In this document: in pieces, positions 24,880-35,228 of the stretch
How the letters are laid out: each line of letters starts with the position of its first letter
How positions within the stretch are numbered: the first letter of the stretch is position 1
Translations under genes and position numbers: made by a program
The notes under the pieces: model-generated
What the model saw: the letters and a program-made list of their open reading frames with translations, nothing else
Told to the model about the DNA's origin: nothing
The model's database searches: none
Assembly (NCBI GenBank): GCA_024220505.1
Contig: JAKZZE010000002.1
Coordinates: forward strand, 620,001-684,000
Reading direction: 5' to 3'
DNA: 64,000 nt
From: Rhizopus arrhizus
Lineage: Eukaryota; Mucoromycota; Mucoromycetes; Mucorales; Rhizopodaceae

Positions 24880-25712
24880 ATGAATAATATCAACAATGAC
24901 AATGTGGAAAATACAGCAAGTTTACCCTTCACAGAGACACAAATGGAAGAATTGTACCAATAATTTGCCCAACGTCTCAGAACAGAACAAGACGAACGTA
25001 GACGAGGAGAGGTCCTGGACCTTCCAGAAGAGATTACAAGCGAGCTCAACAACGCAAACCGCTCAGATATCCAAAGCAAAGAGATGTTCAGAAATATGAA
25101 GGTGGTGACTGGACGAAGTCCCCAACCATTAATAAAAACTACATTCAAGATCTTAAGCGATACCAAGTGGACGCTAAACAGGTGGTCAGCTATAGACATG
25201 ATGACTCGGAAAAATTGCGTGTTGCAGGCAGAGCAGCCGCAGAAATTTATCAAGAACTTTTGTTTCTTACAGAGTCAGAAGGCGACTACGAGTTGATTCA
25301 GCAGACAATCGAAAAATGCAGAAGGCTTTCAATCTATGGCTTCGCATGTAGTAGCGAGATCGACCGGGAAGCAAGAGCCCTTGCCATCAAGTCTCTCAGA
25401 CTCCCACAGAGCGCCAGACACCTCGAAGATGATGAAGTCGAAGGCGACAATAAAAAGATGGTCTTCTCTGCCGACGTTGTCGAGCAAATTAATCAAGCAA
25501 GGTATGAGCACCAAATCATACGTAGTGCAGTCGCCTCATAACACAGAGGATATAAGAATGGAAACAGAGGCCGAGATGGAGGTTTCTTCCGTGGAAGCCA
25601 ATATGGTCAACGGGGACGAGGATTTACACAAAAATCTTTTTTTGGACGAGGCCGAGGCGTGGGCAGGTTCTCTCCGGAGAATCCCAGCAACCAATCCAAC
25701 CACAACCAAGCT
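24880..25712 (+). pseudogene. DIRS-like ORF1 (gag-like), broken
   Basis: Starts MNNINNDNVENTASLPFTE, is stopped by TAA at 24961-24963, continues, shifts frame near 25080-25090 and then reads KRYQVDAKQVVSYRHDDSEK, AAAEIYQELLFL and QQTIEKCRRLSIYG. After another stop (25539-25541) the frame continues into an Arg-Gly-rich tail (GRDGGFF, QYGQRGRGF, FGRGRGVGRF) ending at 25712. A helical acidic protein with an RG tail ahead of the polymerase is typical of DIRS elements. At least three lesions, so non-functional. Confidence 0.65.
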
Positions 25713-25747
25713 TAACGATATCACCTCCACTCAAGACACAGCGTATC

Positions 25748-27448
25748 ATGGACCATTACAACATCCCAGAAGATGGAATCCTTCCAGGGGGCCGCCTTCA
25801 GAGTTTCATTCACCAATGGGAACAAACGACCAGTCAGCCATGGTCATTGTCTGTTATCAAAGAAGGCTACCAGATCCAGTGGAATTCGCGCCCGATTCCT
25901 TGGAAATCTCGGCAGTTAACTCTTTCGATGGAAGATCGGATGGCAGTGGACTCAGCTGTGGAAAAATTTTTGCACTCAGGGATAATAGAACGATCACCAA
26001 ACCAGAACGACCAATTTCTGTCCAATTTCTTCACCATCCAAGAACCAACGAAACGACGGCCAATCCTCGATTGCCAGAAGATCAACCAGTTTATACAGTG
26101 CAACCATTTCAAGGTGGAAGGCGTACCAGCGCTACGGCAATTGATCGAAAAAGACGACTTGATTTGCAAATTAGACCTCAAGGACGCATATGTCGTAGTT
26201 CCTATCCATCCAAGTTCCAGAGAGTATTTATCATTTCGCCACAAGGGAATAATATATCAATACAAGTCACTGGCTTTCGGACTGAGTGTAGCACCCAGAG
26301 TCTTTTCCAAGATAATGCGATACGCTTTGGAACCGCTGAGGACACAAGGTATGAGATTTGTATATTATCTCGACGACATATGTCTGTTGGCCAAATCAGA
26401 GATGGAAATGCAGAAAATGACCAAAACCATAGTTCATCATTTGACTTCGTTGGGTTTTTAATCAACTGGGAGAAGAGTATTTTGACTCCAAGCAAGATTC
26501 AAGAATTTCTTGGTTTCCAGTTCAACTCAAGGACGATGCGGATTACAGTTCCTGCTCAAAAGATGAGGAAATTATTTGCGAGGATACGTCAAGTACAAGA
26601 GAAGAAGACGAACAAATCATGCAGGTGGATAGCCAGTTTGTTGGGGAAGATGGCTTCGATGATACCAGCGATCGGAGAAGCTCTACTTCACATCAGATTC
26701 CTTCAAAGGGATTTGGCCAAGAATCTAAAACTCAATCATCAGAATTGGGAAAATCATTGTCCACTGTCCGCAGAAAGTATAGAAGAACTAAAATGGTGGG
26801 AAGAGTTCTCAGCACAGAAAAATGGGTTGCCCATTGTGGTATTTACACATGTAATAAAGTAATAATGTAAGTTACTACGAACAATGATCGTCTAAATTGG
26901 GAATATCGGACATTGTATTATGCCACCTCAAATAAAATTATATCCCGATCTACTCCAGAGTATAACAAGTTCCTGGATCAGGATTAATAATTACTTCTTT
27001 ATAAAAAGTTGTCAAACAATACCAATCCTATAAATAATTTATCATCTAATATCAATAATCATATACTGTGACTACTATTATTTAGCCGTGGATAGAAAAG
27101 TATAAATACCCTCATATTTTGAACTTGAATAATCTACTTCGAATCTCACTTATTTTTATATTATAAACCCTAAACATCACACCCATAGAACGTCCTTTGG
27201 AAAAGGTGCCAAAAATATTGATCCATGTCGACGCTTCCGACACCGGGTGGGGGGTAAGCTCACCAGAAATGCAAACATCGGGTTATTGGCAAGAGTCAGA
27301 AAAAGAACGTTCCATCAATGTTCGGGAGCTAAAGACGATTTACTTTGCGCTGAGGATGCACGCAGAAAAATACAAAAACTCGACAATCAAGATCCTATCG
27401 GACAACATGACAGCTTTAAAATACATAACAAAAGCAGGAGGTATTTGA
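25748..27448 (+). pseudogene. DIRS-like reverse transcriptase and RNase H, broken
   Basis: The reverse transcriptase core is clear: CKLDLKDAYVVVPIHP, LAFGLSVAPRVF and the YLDD catalytic box near 26,370. A 1-nt shift in a T-run near 26455 moves the frame, which then reads INWEKSILTPSK, FLGFQFNS and a long thumb-like region. A 347-bp solo LTR interrupts it at 26835-27181. Removing the LTR and one target copy restores the frame into the RNase H part, with HVDASDTGWGV, INVRELKTIYFAL and LSDNMTALKYI. The frame then ends at 27448. The tyrosine recombinase and methyltransferase-like parts expected downstream in a DIRS element are absent, replaced by an unrelated ORF. Confidence 0.75.
26835..27181 (+). 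mobile_element. Solo LTR, 347 bp, with CCCAT target duplication
   Basis: It starts TGTGGTATTT and ends AACATCACA, so it has TG...CA termini. CCCAT stands immediately before (26830-26834) and after it (27182-27186). It splits a continuous reverse transcriptase/RNase H frame. A TATAAATA sequence at about 27109-27116, 70 bp from the 3' end, fits an internal promoter and suggests the + orientation. It is probably left by recombination between the two LTRs of a Copia-like or Gypsy-like element; the source element is not in the window. Confidence 0.88.
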
Positions 27449-27474
27449 AGTTGCCTCCAAAGAGGATCGAAATA

Positions 27475-28128
27475 TCATCGAGATATTCGCTAATTTGGTT
27501 ACTAAACTGCCCCAACTTTGAACGACTTTCTCCTGTAGGAGAAATAGAGTTGATGGTGAATTTTTTGGACCCAATTCTTTCGCCTATATTTCATTGCCCT
27601 GACAATAACAAGCATCTCATGTGGTTAAATCGTAAAGATGAAAATACAGCGATATTCCGACCAGATGCGATCACTGTTGCGATCCAGCAAAAAGCAGATA
27701 CTGATACTTTGGGATACGTAGAAGTGAAACCGCCAGATTTCGAATCTAATCCCGAGTTGGCATTCATGGACTTGGTTCGTTTAGGCACATTTTCTCGCCG
27801 TTTGATGTTAAGGAAAAATAATCGTAAGGTGATTGTGGTGCAATGCATTGGTTATCACATGGTGTTCTACTTGGTCTCAACATTCACAGAAGAAATCACA
27901 CAATTGGCTGGGATCTTGTCCATCGATGTACCTAAAGAAATTGGCCAAATTGGGTGCCTTCTACAAAAGGTAGACGACTTCAAGCGATTATTCCTTTTGT
28001 ATGAGCATCAAATAGAGACTTGGTACAGAATCTCAAGAGCACTTGAGGAAGAAGGCGCTGCTCCACCAATTGATGCAATCAATCCCAAACGTCGCAAACA
28101 AAAAATCCCCTCGTTCTCTTTGGTGTAA
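27475..28128 (+). CDS. PD-(D/E)XK nuclease-like ORF, N-terminally incomplete
   Basis: I do not know a name for this protein. From an acceptor-like CTTTCTCCTGTAG (ending about 27539) the frame reads EIELMVNFLDPILSPIF, then FRPDAITVAI, about 15 residues later TLGYVEVKPPD, then DLVRLGTFSRRLMLRKNNRK, VIVVQCIGYHM and a helical end with KRRKQK (a possible nuclear signal). RPDA and EVK at this spacing are the Asp and E-x-K of PD-(D/E)XK nuclease folds. The frame is uninterrupted for about 210 codons, unlike its neighbours, but its 5' end runs into DIRS sequence, so the true start is missing or lies in an unrecognised exon. It ends about 370 bp from the right inverted end of the enclosing element. 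Confidence 0.5.
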   Translation, partial: SSRYSLIWLLNCPNFERLSPVGEIELMVNFLDPILSPIFHCPDNNKHLMWLNRKDENTAIFRPDAITVAIQQKADTDTLGYVEVKPPDFESNPELAFMDLVRLGTFSRRLMLRKNNRKVIVVQCIGYHMVFYLVSTFTEEITQLAGILSIDVPKEIGQIGCLLQKVDDFKRLFLLYEHQIETWYRISRALEEEGAAPPIDAINPKRRKQKIPSFSLV

Positions 28129-28356
28129 GATTTCTCGCTCCCCCCTCCCCTCTCCCTCATATTTTTTTTCTCCTGTAGTCCAATATCATGTATAACTTAT
28201 GAAACAAAGCATAACCAAGTCATTCATTTCTATATAAAGGCTTTTAAACTGATTTCATTTATAGTGTTATTGAGGTTTATTGAATAATGCAACAGTACGA
28301 CTTCTGAATTTTCAGGCTTTAGTGAAAAGAAAATAATCTACAGCAAATGCGATTTG

Positions 28357-28467
28357 GTTTGGTCAAAAGCGCAAATTGGGCCAGTGAAATGCGCAAATTG
28401 GATTCTAAGAAAAGCGCTAATTGGGATGTTCAAAAGCGCGAACTAATCTTAAAAAGCGTCAATTGAC
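28357..28467 (+). repeat. Subterminal array of five ~22-bp units
   Basis: Units such as GGTCAAAAGCGCAAATTGG recur five times with variation (AAATGCGCAAATTGG, AAAAGCGCTAATTGG, AAAAGCGCGAACTAAT, AAAAGCGTCAATTGAC), then grade into the CAATTGACGG of the right terminus. Such arrays are typical transposase binding sites near element ends. Confidence 0.75.
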
Positions 28468-28501
28468 ACTGGAGGCACTGTAGGTGACCAATTGAGGCTC
28501 A

Positions 28502-28556
28502 AAAAAGTGACCAAGCTTTTCAAAACAGTGACCAATTGACGGAGGAAATACAGTAT
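28502..28556 (-). repeat. Right terminal inverted repeat
   Basis: Reverse complement reads ATACTGTATTTCCTCCGTCA and onward, 51 of 55 identical to 24680-24734, followed outward by TC where the left end has TT. Confidence 0.7.
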
Positions 28557-28824
28557 CAAAAAATTATAGCAATTTTAATAACTATCTTTTTTAAACAAAC
28601 TTCAGTCGTATCACTGACTGATATTAAATGAAGAAGTTTATGATTCAGATAACATATTTACTTATATAAAGAATAAACTTCATAAAGTGCTTTCATCACT
28701 TTAATAAAATTAAGCAAAGAAGGAGGATTATTTCTTAAAAAGTCTTCTGAGATTCAATTCAAATGCAATTGTCCCTTTTCTTCCTCTTCCTTTTCTTTTA
28801 TTGCCTTTTTTTTAACAACAAGAA

Positions 28825-29931
28825 ATGGCCTCTCGATACCAGAAAGTAATAACAACAGCAACAGCAGCAAGAAAAGAACAAGTATTTACTTTTTTCTTCC
28901 TCTTTATTAATAGTTATCTTTACAAGAAGAAAATGAAGATCATATTGTAATAAACACAGCATCTTCCAGTAGTGCGACACAACAACGACCTTCACAACAA
29001 CAAATAAGTGATTTACAAGATACCTTTGGGGAAACATTTGAAATAGAAGAAGAAGAGGATGAAAGAGAACAAGTAACCGATAGATTACTTGTGTCTTCTT
29101 CCTCTACCACCTCTCGTACTACTTCACATACTACACCAGCCATATTACCTGTTTCAACAGACGGTGTATTTTCAAATATGTCAGCTAAACCAGAATCTGA
29201 TAGTAAAAAACTAGATGAAACACCTCCAGTAGGTATCTTGTCAAGGTTTACTTTACGCATTTGCTTATTAAGATGTAATAGACATACGAAGAAGCAGCAG
29301 CTGATGCAACACCACCTTATTGGCAAACAACAATTATTGCACCAGCCGGCATGGGTGATATTGTGCTAGTAGAAGGGATGCCAGTAGGAAATATATTTTC
29401 TTTCTTTTGGAATTTAATGAGTAAAATACATACAACGTTTTATTAATATTATTCATTAATCATATTCTAGTATCCGCTAGTTTTCAGTTCATAGGATTCA
29501 TGTTGACTTATTTATTACACACATCTCACGCATCAAAGGTAAAATATCTTTTTTATTTAACAATCTATTTTTAAAAAAAAAGGAAAAAGAAAGCTAAAGA
29601 CTGTATAGCAAGGTTCAAGGGCAGGTCTTGGCGTCTCTCTTGTTCAAACAGGATTTTATATTCGTAGTCGTATGTGTTACACAAATCATTCAAGAGAAAA
29701 AAAAGCTCATTCATCATTATGATAGGAGGTACTTTAGAAGACGATGAATATTACAATGAAGGGTCATCATCGCAAAGTGAAGATCCTAATGCGATGGAAA
29801 CAGACATTATTGCTTACATGCTCATGTTGATTGGTTGGTTTATTGTGATTCGTTCAATAGCTGATTTCTTACGAGCAAAGCAAATGGAAAGAATCATTTG
29901 CTCTGAGCCTACTCCAGAAGCTATTGTTTAA
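28825..29931 (+). CDS. BSD2/NDFIP-like membrane adaptor for a NEDD4-type ligase
   Basis: Six exons join in frame to about 269 residues: 28825-28845, 28914-29228, 29282-29420, 29471-29538, 29609-29669 and 29726-29931. A disordered acidic, Ser/Thr-rich head is followed by a PPTY motif (PP from exon 2, TY from exon 3) and PPYW, then GDIVLVEGMPVGNIFSFFWN. Three membrane segments follow: NLMISASFQFIGFMLTYLL, GLGVSLVQTGFYI and IIAYMLMLIGWFIVI. PPxY motif plus three membrane spans with a GMPVGN block is the signature of Bsd2/NDFIP proteins, Golgi/endosome adaptors that recruit Rsp5/NEDD4 ligases to membrane cargo such as metal transporters. An alternative first intron of 32 nt is possible, but the 68-nt one is more usual. 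It flanks the accessory island and appears intact. Confidence 0.85.
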
Positions 29932-30204
29932 AATAAACAGATCAACAGCCTCCTTGAACTATTCTTGTAAAAGTGCAGTATGCATTTTGTACAGGATTTT
30001 AACCTAAAATTAGACGATTAGCAAAATCGAACTGGATGATTTACAATTACGTTGCATAATCTTTAAAATTTTTGAGACATGCCACAAAAAAACAAATAGA
30101 CATTTCATGGTTGTCTTGTGTACACGAGCCAAAAGATTTGTAGATAATTGTTCAAACAGATATTTACCAGCATAAAAATAGTCCTAGTGATAATCAGGGT
30201 GGGT

Positions 30205-31425
30205 TAAATTTGTTTTTGTTTATTGTTGGTAGTACTGGTACTGTCGTCCGGGTTATCTTTTCTCTTTGACCTCTCAAATCGTGCTGGTCTTGCGCCTGTC
30301 TCCCTCATTGATTTCAGAATTAAGCCAAAGATAAGAATTGCCACAGTGTTTGTTGAAAAATCGCCTTCTTTCTCCATCTTTTAAACAATTAACATTTGTT
30401 TCACTCTGTAATAATGTTGAGTTTATTGGTTTAAGGTTTAAATATGCAGAGATTTGAGTTGTAATTGTTGTAAAAATTGTATTTATGTGAATCGAATTTG
30501 GCTTGATTCGCTTTGTATAATGACCACCGGATCTTGTAAAGCAGATCAGACTGTTTTAATTAAATTAAGATAAAAAGGGATTTACAATAAAATATGATAG
30601 CTTCAAGGGACTTCTTGTTGATACACTGTTGATGAAGGAATTTCCGCTAATACAAGCTCGGCAGATTGAATGATTGCCGGTTTCAATTCTTTCCTTAAAT
30701 ATCGATAGCGTCTTGAATTTTTGCTCCTCTCACAAAAGGTGAATCGAAAGGCTTTTTTTTTTCGGCCGTATTAGTCTCTTTCATACAGTACAGGATATTC
30801 CATCTACTAGGGTCTATAAGAGTACACCTGTCTTTCATCCTCAGTAAATCTTCACTGCTTAAGTACTCGATATGGATGAATTCATTTTCTTCCATTTTAC
30901 TATTCGTTTTTGATTTTTTTTTTGACGTGATGCTATTGGTACTTTTGCTTTGTACCTTGAATGCTTTGGCAGCAAGATTTATTACCTTGCCCCAGATATC
31001 AAATTTAGCATCCTTGAAATCCTTTGCGTTCAGCACATGGTAATTAACAATCATTGTGTCAACTGTGATATATGAGGGTATGTACGTTGTGCGCAACAGA
31101 TAGACTGCAAATGACTTGAACTTCTTCGTCTTTTGATCAAACGTCAGTGCTTTATATAATTGTGCAAACTTATGAAATACTTTAAAATGGAAGACATGGC
31201 GAGTCTTTCAAAAAAAAAAAAAAAAAGTATAGTACTCTGGATACATGAATAAAAAAAATCTTGAATCGAAGCTTTGGCGTCAGCATCCAAGCAATTGCCA
31301 TCAGGTAATTGCTTTTTAGTCACTGAATTTTTCGCTTTGGTACATGGATCAGCAACAGCTCGTTCAATTTACTTACTCAGAATATCTTTCAGCGGCCATT
31401 TCTTGTTAAAGTCTATCTGAATTTT

Positions 31426-31507
<82 letters not shown>

Positions 31508-31958
31508 TATCAAATTCAAACAGTGTCTTAATCGACACCAAAATTGCGAACTAGTATATCAACATATGCGGTGTTGATCTTTGTGCATTCATAAAGAGCC
31601 AATTGCTGAGCGTGTGTAAATGTTGGTGCAGTATAATTAGCATATTCATAGTATAAATCCTTATGTTTTGCAATTAAATCGCGATATGTCACTGTGATTA
31701 CTTTGAGTTTCTATTTTCCACTTCTACTTTTTTTTCTATCTCGCACTTGTCTTTTGACGAGTGATAAAAAAAACTTCTACAAACAAACCTTTGTTGATAA
31801 GCATGTGTAAATCAAACGAGTTATTGGCGTCGAATTCCTTCAGAAAGATGTAGTTGGCAAAAGCATATGTGTGTGTAACTATTGTGTGTAACATCTACGA
31901 GTTCATGTAATGGTTTGAAGAATTCATGCTTCCATATATTCTTTATAATTGTTCTCAT
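30205..31958 (-). pseudogene. Fanzor-like (eukaryotic TnpB homologue) relic
   Basis: Read on the minus strand, fragments appear in family order. The N-terminal part (31958 down to about 31790) gives IIKNIWKHEFF, FANYIFLKEFD and SFDLHMLIN. The next (about 31700-31550) gives ALYECTKINTAYVDIL. The longest open part (31096-30695) gives YIPSYITVDTMIV and CTLIDPSRWNILYCMKE, with the aspartate of the RuvC-I motif. Then come KPAIIQSAELVLAE and, near 30240-30300, LILKSMRETGARPARFER, the C-terminal tail that follows RuvC-III. The zinc ribbon and much of RuvC-II are lost, and frameshifts, stops and a 77-nt T-run interrupt it. Identification is from motif order remembered from Fanzor proteins; a profile search would settle it. 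Confidence 0.55.
31428..31504. repeat. 77-nt poly(T) tract
   Basis: A pure T run of about 77 nt inside the Fanzor-like relic, the longest homopolymer in the window. It could mark insertion of an adenylated transcript in the opposite sense or slippage growth. No target duplication is evident. Confidence 0.9.
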
Positions 31959-32636
31959 TATGATGATGCATTTAGCAAACTGGTATACACACACAAAAGA
32001 AAAACTGTAAGGTACAAAACACTAACATTTTAATTTTGGATTTACGTCTTCAGTGTCTTAATCTTCAGTATTCATCTTTTGATCTTTTTAAAGTATGGAT
32101 AAAAAAGAAAGAAGTTAATATTATTTACATTCATTACAATGTAGTTTAAATAAAAGCCACACGTACAGTTATGAATGCGTTTACTGATTTACTAACAGAA
32201 ATGAAAAACTGACAAAATCAGCTTGTCATGTTTGTGTACTTGTTAGAAGTAAAGAAATATACTTTTTACTGATATGACATGATAGCTTGAATAAATATTA
32301 ATACACGATGATAGGATCATCTTTAGAGGATATCTTGAAGTCTCTGTAGTAGGCTCTTGAAAAAGTGTCTAATAATGTTTTTAACAAGGTCTATAAAAAA
32401 GTTTATCAAATCTCATTTAGCATTCTATAATGATCTCTTCTGAAAATCCACTCGTCTAATAAAATTTTCCAATTTGTCTAGTCGTGTCCTTTTAGGTGAA
32501 CATTTTATATCTGTATTTAAAATGCCGCTTTATCTAATTCATGACTCAGAAATCATCATCCAAGCCACAATGTAATATAAAATTAATAATTGAGCAAGTA
32601 ACCCCTTTTTCTTTTATTTCATTTTACTTTTTCAAT
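31959..32636. other. Spacer upstream of HIS7
   Basis: AT-rich, no convincing ORF. The last 100 bp are pyrimidine-rich ahead of the HIS7 ATG. No Gcn4-type TGACTC site was seen close to the start except ATGACTCAG at about 32541-32549, 90 bp upstream, which matches the core TGACTCA. Confidence 0.5.
32540..32550 (+). promoter_or_regulatory. Gcn4/CpcA-type site upstream of HIS7
   Basis: ATGACTCAG contains TGACTCA, the binding core of the general amino-acid control activator Gcn4/CpcA, about 90 bp before the HIS7 start codon. Fungal histidine genes are classic targets. Function is inferred from sequence and position. Confidence 0.5.
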
Positions 32637-34338
32637 ATGCCTGGTCTTTATATGCTTGATTATGGGGCAGGCAATGTCCGTAGTTTAGTTAATGCTGTTA
32701 ACCACTTGGGTTTTGACATTCAATTTGTCAAGGAGCCTTCAGATATTGCTAAAGCTGACGTAAATAATTATATTTTATCACATCATTTTATTAAACTCTT
32801 TATAGAAACTTATTTTCCCTGGTGTGGGTGACTTTGGATATGCCATGCGTTCTTTACGCAACAAGGGCTACTTTCAACCATTGAAAGATTATGTCGCCTC
32901 TGGAAAACCCTTTATGGGTATCTGTGTCGGTATGCAATCTCTCTTTGAAGGCTCCGATGAAAGCGACGAACCTGGTTTAGGCATTATCCCTGGAAAAGTG
33001 CAACGATTTGATTCTACTACCAAGGCTGTACCACATATGGGATGGAGCAATGTGCAAGTGATTAAGGAACAAAAGCAGGATGAAGGACAAGCTGTTAATT
33101 ACAGTATGATGGATGAAAAAGTATATTATTTTGTTCATTCCTTTGCTGCGCGATACACTGATAAGACAAAAGATTGGACTTTGACTACCAGTCAATACGG
33201 CAATGAAATGTTTATTTCTTCAGTTCAAAAAGGAAACGTGTTTGCTACGCAATATCATCCTGAAAAGAGTGGGTATGCTGGTTTGAATGTGTTGAAGTCC
33301 TTCTTGACTGGTACCGGTATTGTCAATGAACAAAATGTGATCCAAAAACAACCTGAACTTTACAGCAAGCATAAGTTTACAAAGCGTATCATTGCCTGTT
33401 TGGATGTTCGTGCCAATGATAATGGCGATTTAGTTGTCACCAAGGGCGATCAATATGATGTGCGTGAAGCAGAAGGAAGCAAGGATGTGCGTAATTTAGG
33501 AAAGCCTGTCGATTTAGCCAAGCGTTACTTTGAAGAAGGTGCTGATGAAGTGACATTTTTAAACATTACCAGTTTCCGTAACTGTCCACTGGGTGACACA
33601 CCTATGCTCGAAGTCCTCAAGCGTACATCAGAAACTGTCTTTGTTCCCTTGACAATTGGTGGTGGTATTCGTGATGTGACCGATCCAGATGGTACAATTC
33701 ACCCTGCTTTTGAAGTTGCTGGTGAATATTTCCGTTCTGGTGCCGATAAGGTATCTATCGGTAGTGATGCTGTTTACTGTGCAGAAAAGTTTTATGAAAA
33801 CGGACAAAAGAAGACAGGTACAACTGCTATTGAAACTATTGCAGATGCTTATGGTTCGCAAGCTGTTGTTATCTCTGTTGACCCTCGTCGTGTTTATGTA
33901 AAGGATCCTTCTGAAACAACACATCATGCCGTCAAAAACTCTCAACTTGGTCCTAATGGTGAAGAATACTGCTGGTACCAGTGTACTGTCAAAGGTGGTC
34001 GTGAAGGTCGTGATTTAGATGTCATTCAGCTCGTAACTGCTTGTGAACAATTGGGTGCAGGTGAAATCTTGCTGAACTGCATGGACAGAGATGGTACCAA
34101 CTCTGGATTTGAACATGAGTTGATTAACTCAGTTAGACAAGCTGTTTCTATTCCTGTGATTGCCTCAAGCGGTGCAGGCCGTGTTGAACACTTTGAACAA
34201 GTGTTTGATAAAACTGATGTAGAAGCTGCTTTGGCTGCTGGTATTTTCCACCGTAAAGAAGTTCCTATTCAATCTGTAAAAGAGCACTTGAAGAAGTCAA
34301 ATGTACCTGTTAGACCTATTGATACTACTATTTTGTAA
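32637..34338 (+). CDS. HIS7: Imidazole glycerol phosphate synthase (HisH-HisF fusion)
   Basis: Bifunctional histidine-biosynthesis enzyme: a glutaminase domain releases ammonia that the cyclase domain uses to make imidazole glycerol phosphate and AICAR from PRFAR. Exons 32637-32759 and 32806-34338 give 551 residues, the same as yeast His7. The N-terminal class I glutamine amidotransferase has the nucleophile in GICVGMQ (Cys81) and the His-Glu pair in ATQYHPEKSG. The cyclase barrel has RIIACLDVRANDNGDLVVTK, LTIGGGIRDV, KVSIGSDA, VVISVDPRRVYV, ILLNCMDRDGTNSGFE and VIASSGAGR, including both catalytic aspartates (CLD and MDRDG). The fusion is typical of fungi. The start is the first ATG of the glutaminase, MPGLYMLDYGAGN. 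Confidence 0.97.
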
Positions 34339-35065
34339 ATAAATTTAAATCCCTCTTAATCACTTTAGATTAATTTTGTCTCATAAAATATTTTATGTGT
34401 AAATGTCCTTTTATTATGTATGTATTCAAACCACAACGTATTCTTTTCTCTGACTTTGTCTTTTTGATACACACAAACATATAAATAGCTTTTCTTTGCT
34501 TATTGCTAGTCCAAGTTATAAATTTCATTATATATCAATGGTCATAGCACATTAGATAGAATGTCTAGTGAATTACAAGTGCTAATAATGCATCTAAAAC
34601 TCCAATTTTAATTTCAGAAATAAAAGAGACGAAATGCAAGAGATGTAATTGACATGTGAAATAAATGCAAATACTCTTTTGTTGCAGAAAACCTTGAAAA
34701 CAAATTTAAATTTTAACGAATGATGAATACATAAAAGTAAAAATCTAAGCTATAACTTGTATTAAACAACAATAGAAAGCTTGTAAAACATTTTTTTTAT
34801 TTTGATTGGGCAAAGAATATTAATTGTAAACACTTGACATCTTTTGTTTATTTTTTGTTACATTATTTGTACCAATGGCCACTGGACTCGCCCCACTTTT
34901 ATTCAAATCCCGACATAAAAAAGGGGAGAAATTGGCTTCTTGGAAGAAAGAGGAGCCTTAAAAGCACCAGATAAACTTCTATTTTGAGTTACAAAGTGCA
35001 TTTTTTTGTACGACGATTCAGTCACCACGTTGTTAAAATAGAATTGAAGGGTTATTCTTTACCTT

Positions 35066-35101
<36 letters not shown>

Positions 35102-35228
35102 CAAAAATAAAAGGGTTCGACATATTTCTTTACTTTTTTTTTCCCCCATTTTTTTGTGCTTCTTTCTCTATTCTTCTCCTCTCCCTTTAAAAATAAGCTC
35201 TCCTTTCTCTATTAATTAGATTATAAAC
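34339..35228. other. Spacer between HIS7 and NUM1-like gene
   Basis: AT-rich DNA with a run of 30 T at 35068-35097 and pyrimidine-rich sequence immediately before the NUM1-like ATG, resembling a fungal promoter. No gene is supported. Confidence 0.5.

Larger units (their letters stand above)
24680..28556. mobile_element. 3.9-kb nested element with 55-bp inverted ends
   Basis: The left end (24680-24734) and the right end (28502-28556, reverse complement) match at 51 of 55 positions and start ATACTGTATTTCC; a TA at each outer edge is compatible with a TA target site. Inside lie a decayed DIRS-like retroelement, a solo LTR inserted into it, a PD-(D/E)XK-like ORF and, near the right end, an array of 22-bp repeats. 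The simplest reading is a DNA transposon, or its shell, that received later insertions. The transposase that mobilised it is not identified. Confidence 0.55.

Noticed and set aside
25336..26862. 508-codon frame across the DIRS region
   Set aside because: Only its last third is the true reverse transcriptase frame; the first part is out of frame with ORF1 and RT and reads as nonsense.
31428..31504. Poly(T) tract as the tail of a SINE or LINE
   Set aside because: No target duplication or adjacent Pol III boxes; other long T/A runs in the window lie inside introns and spacers, so slippage is the simpler explanation.
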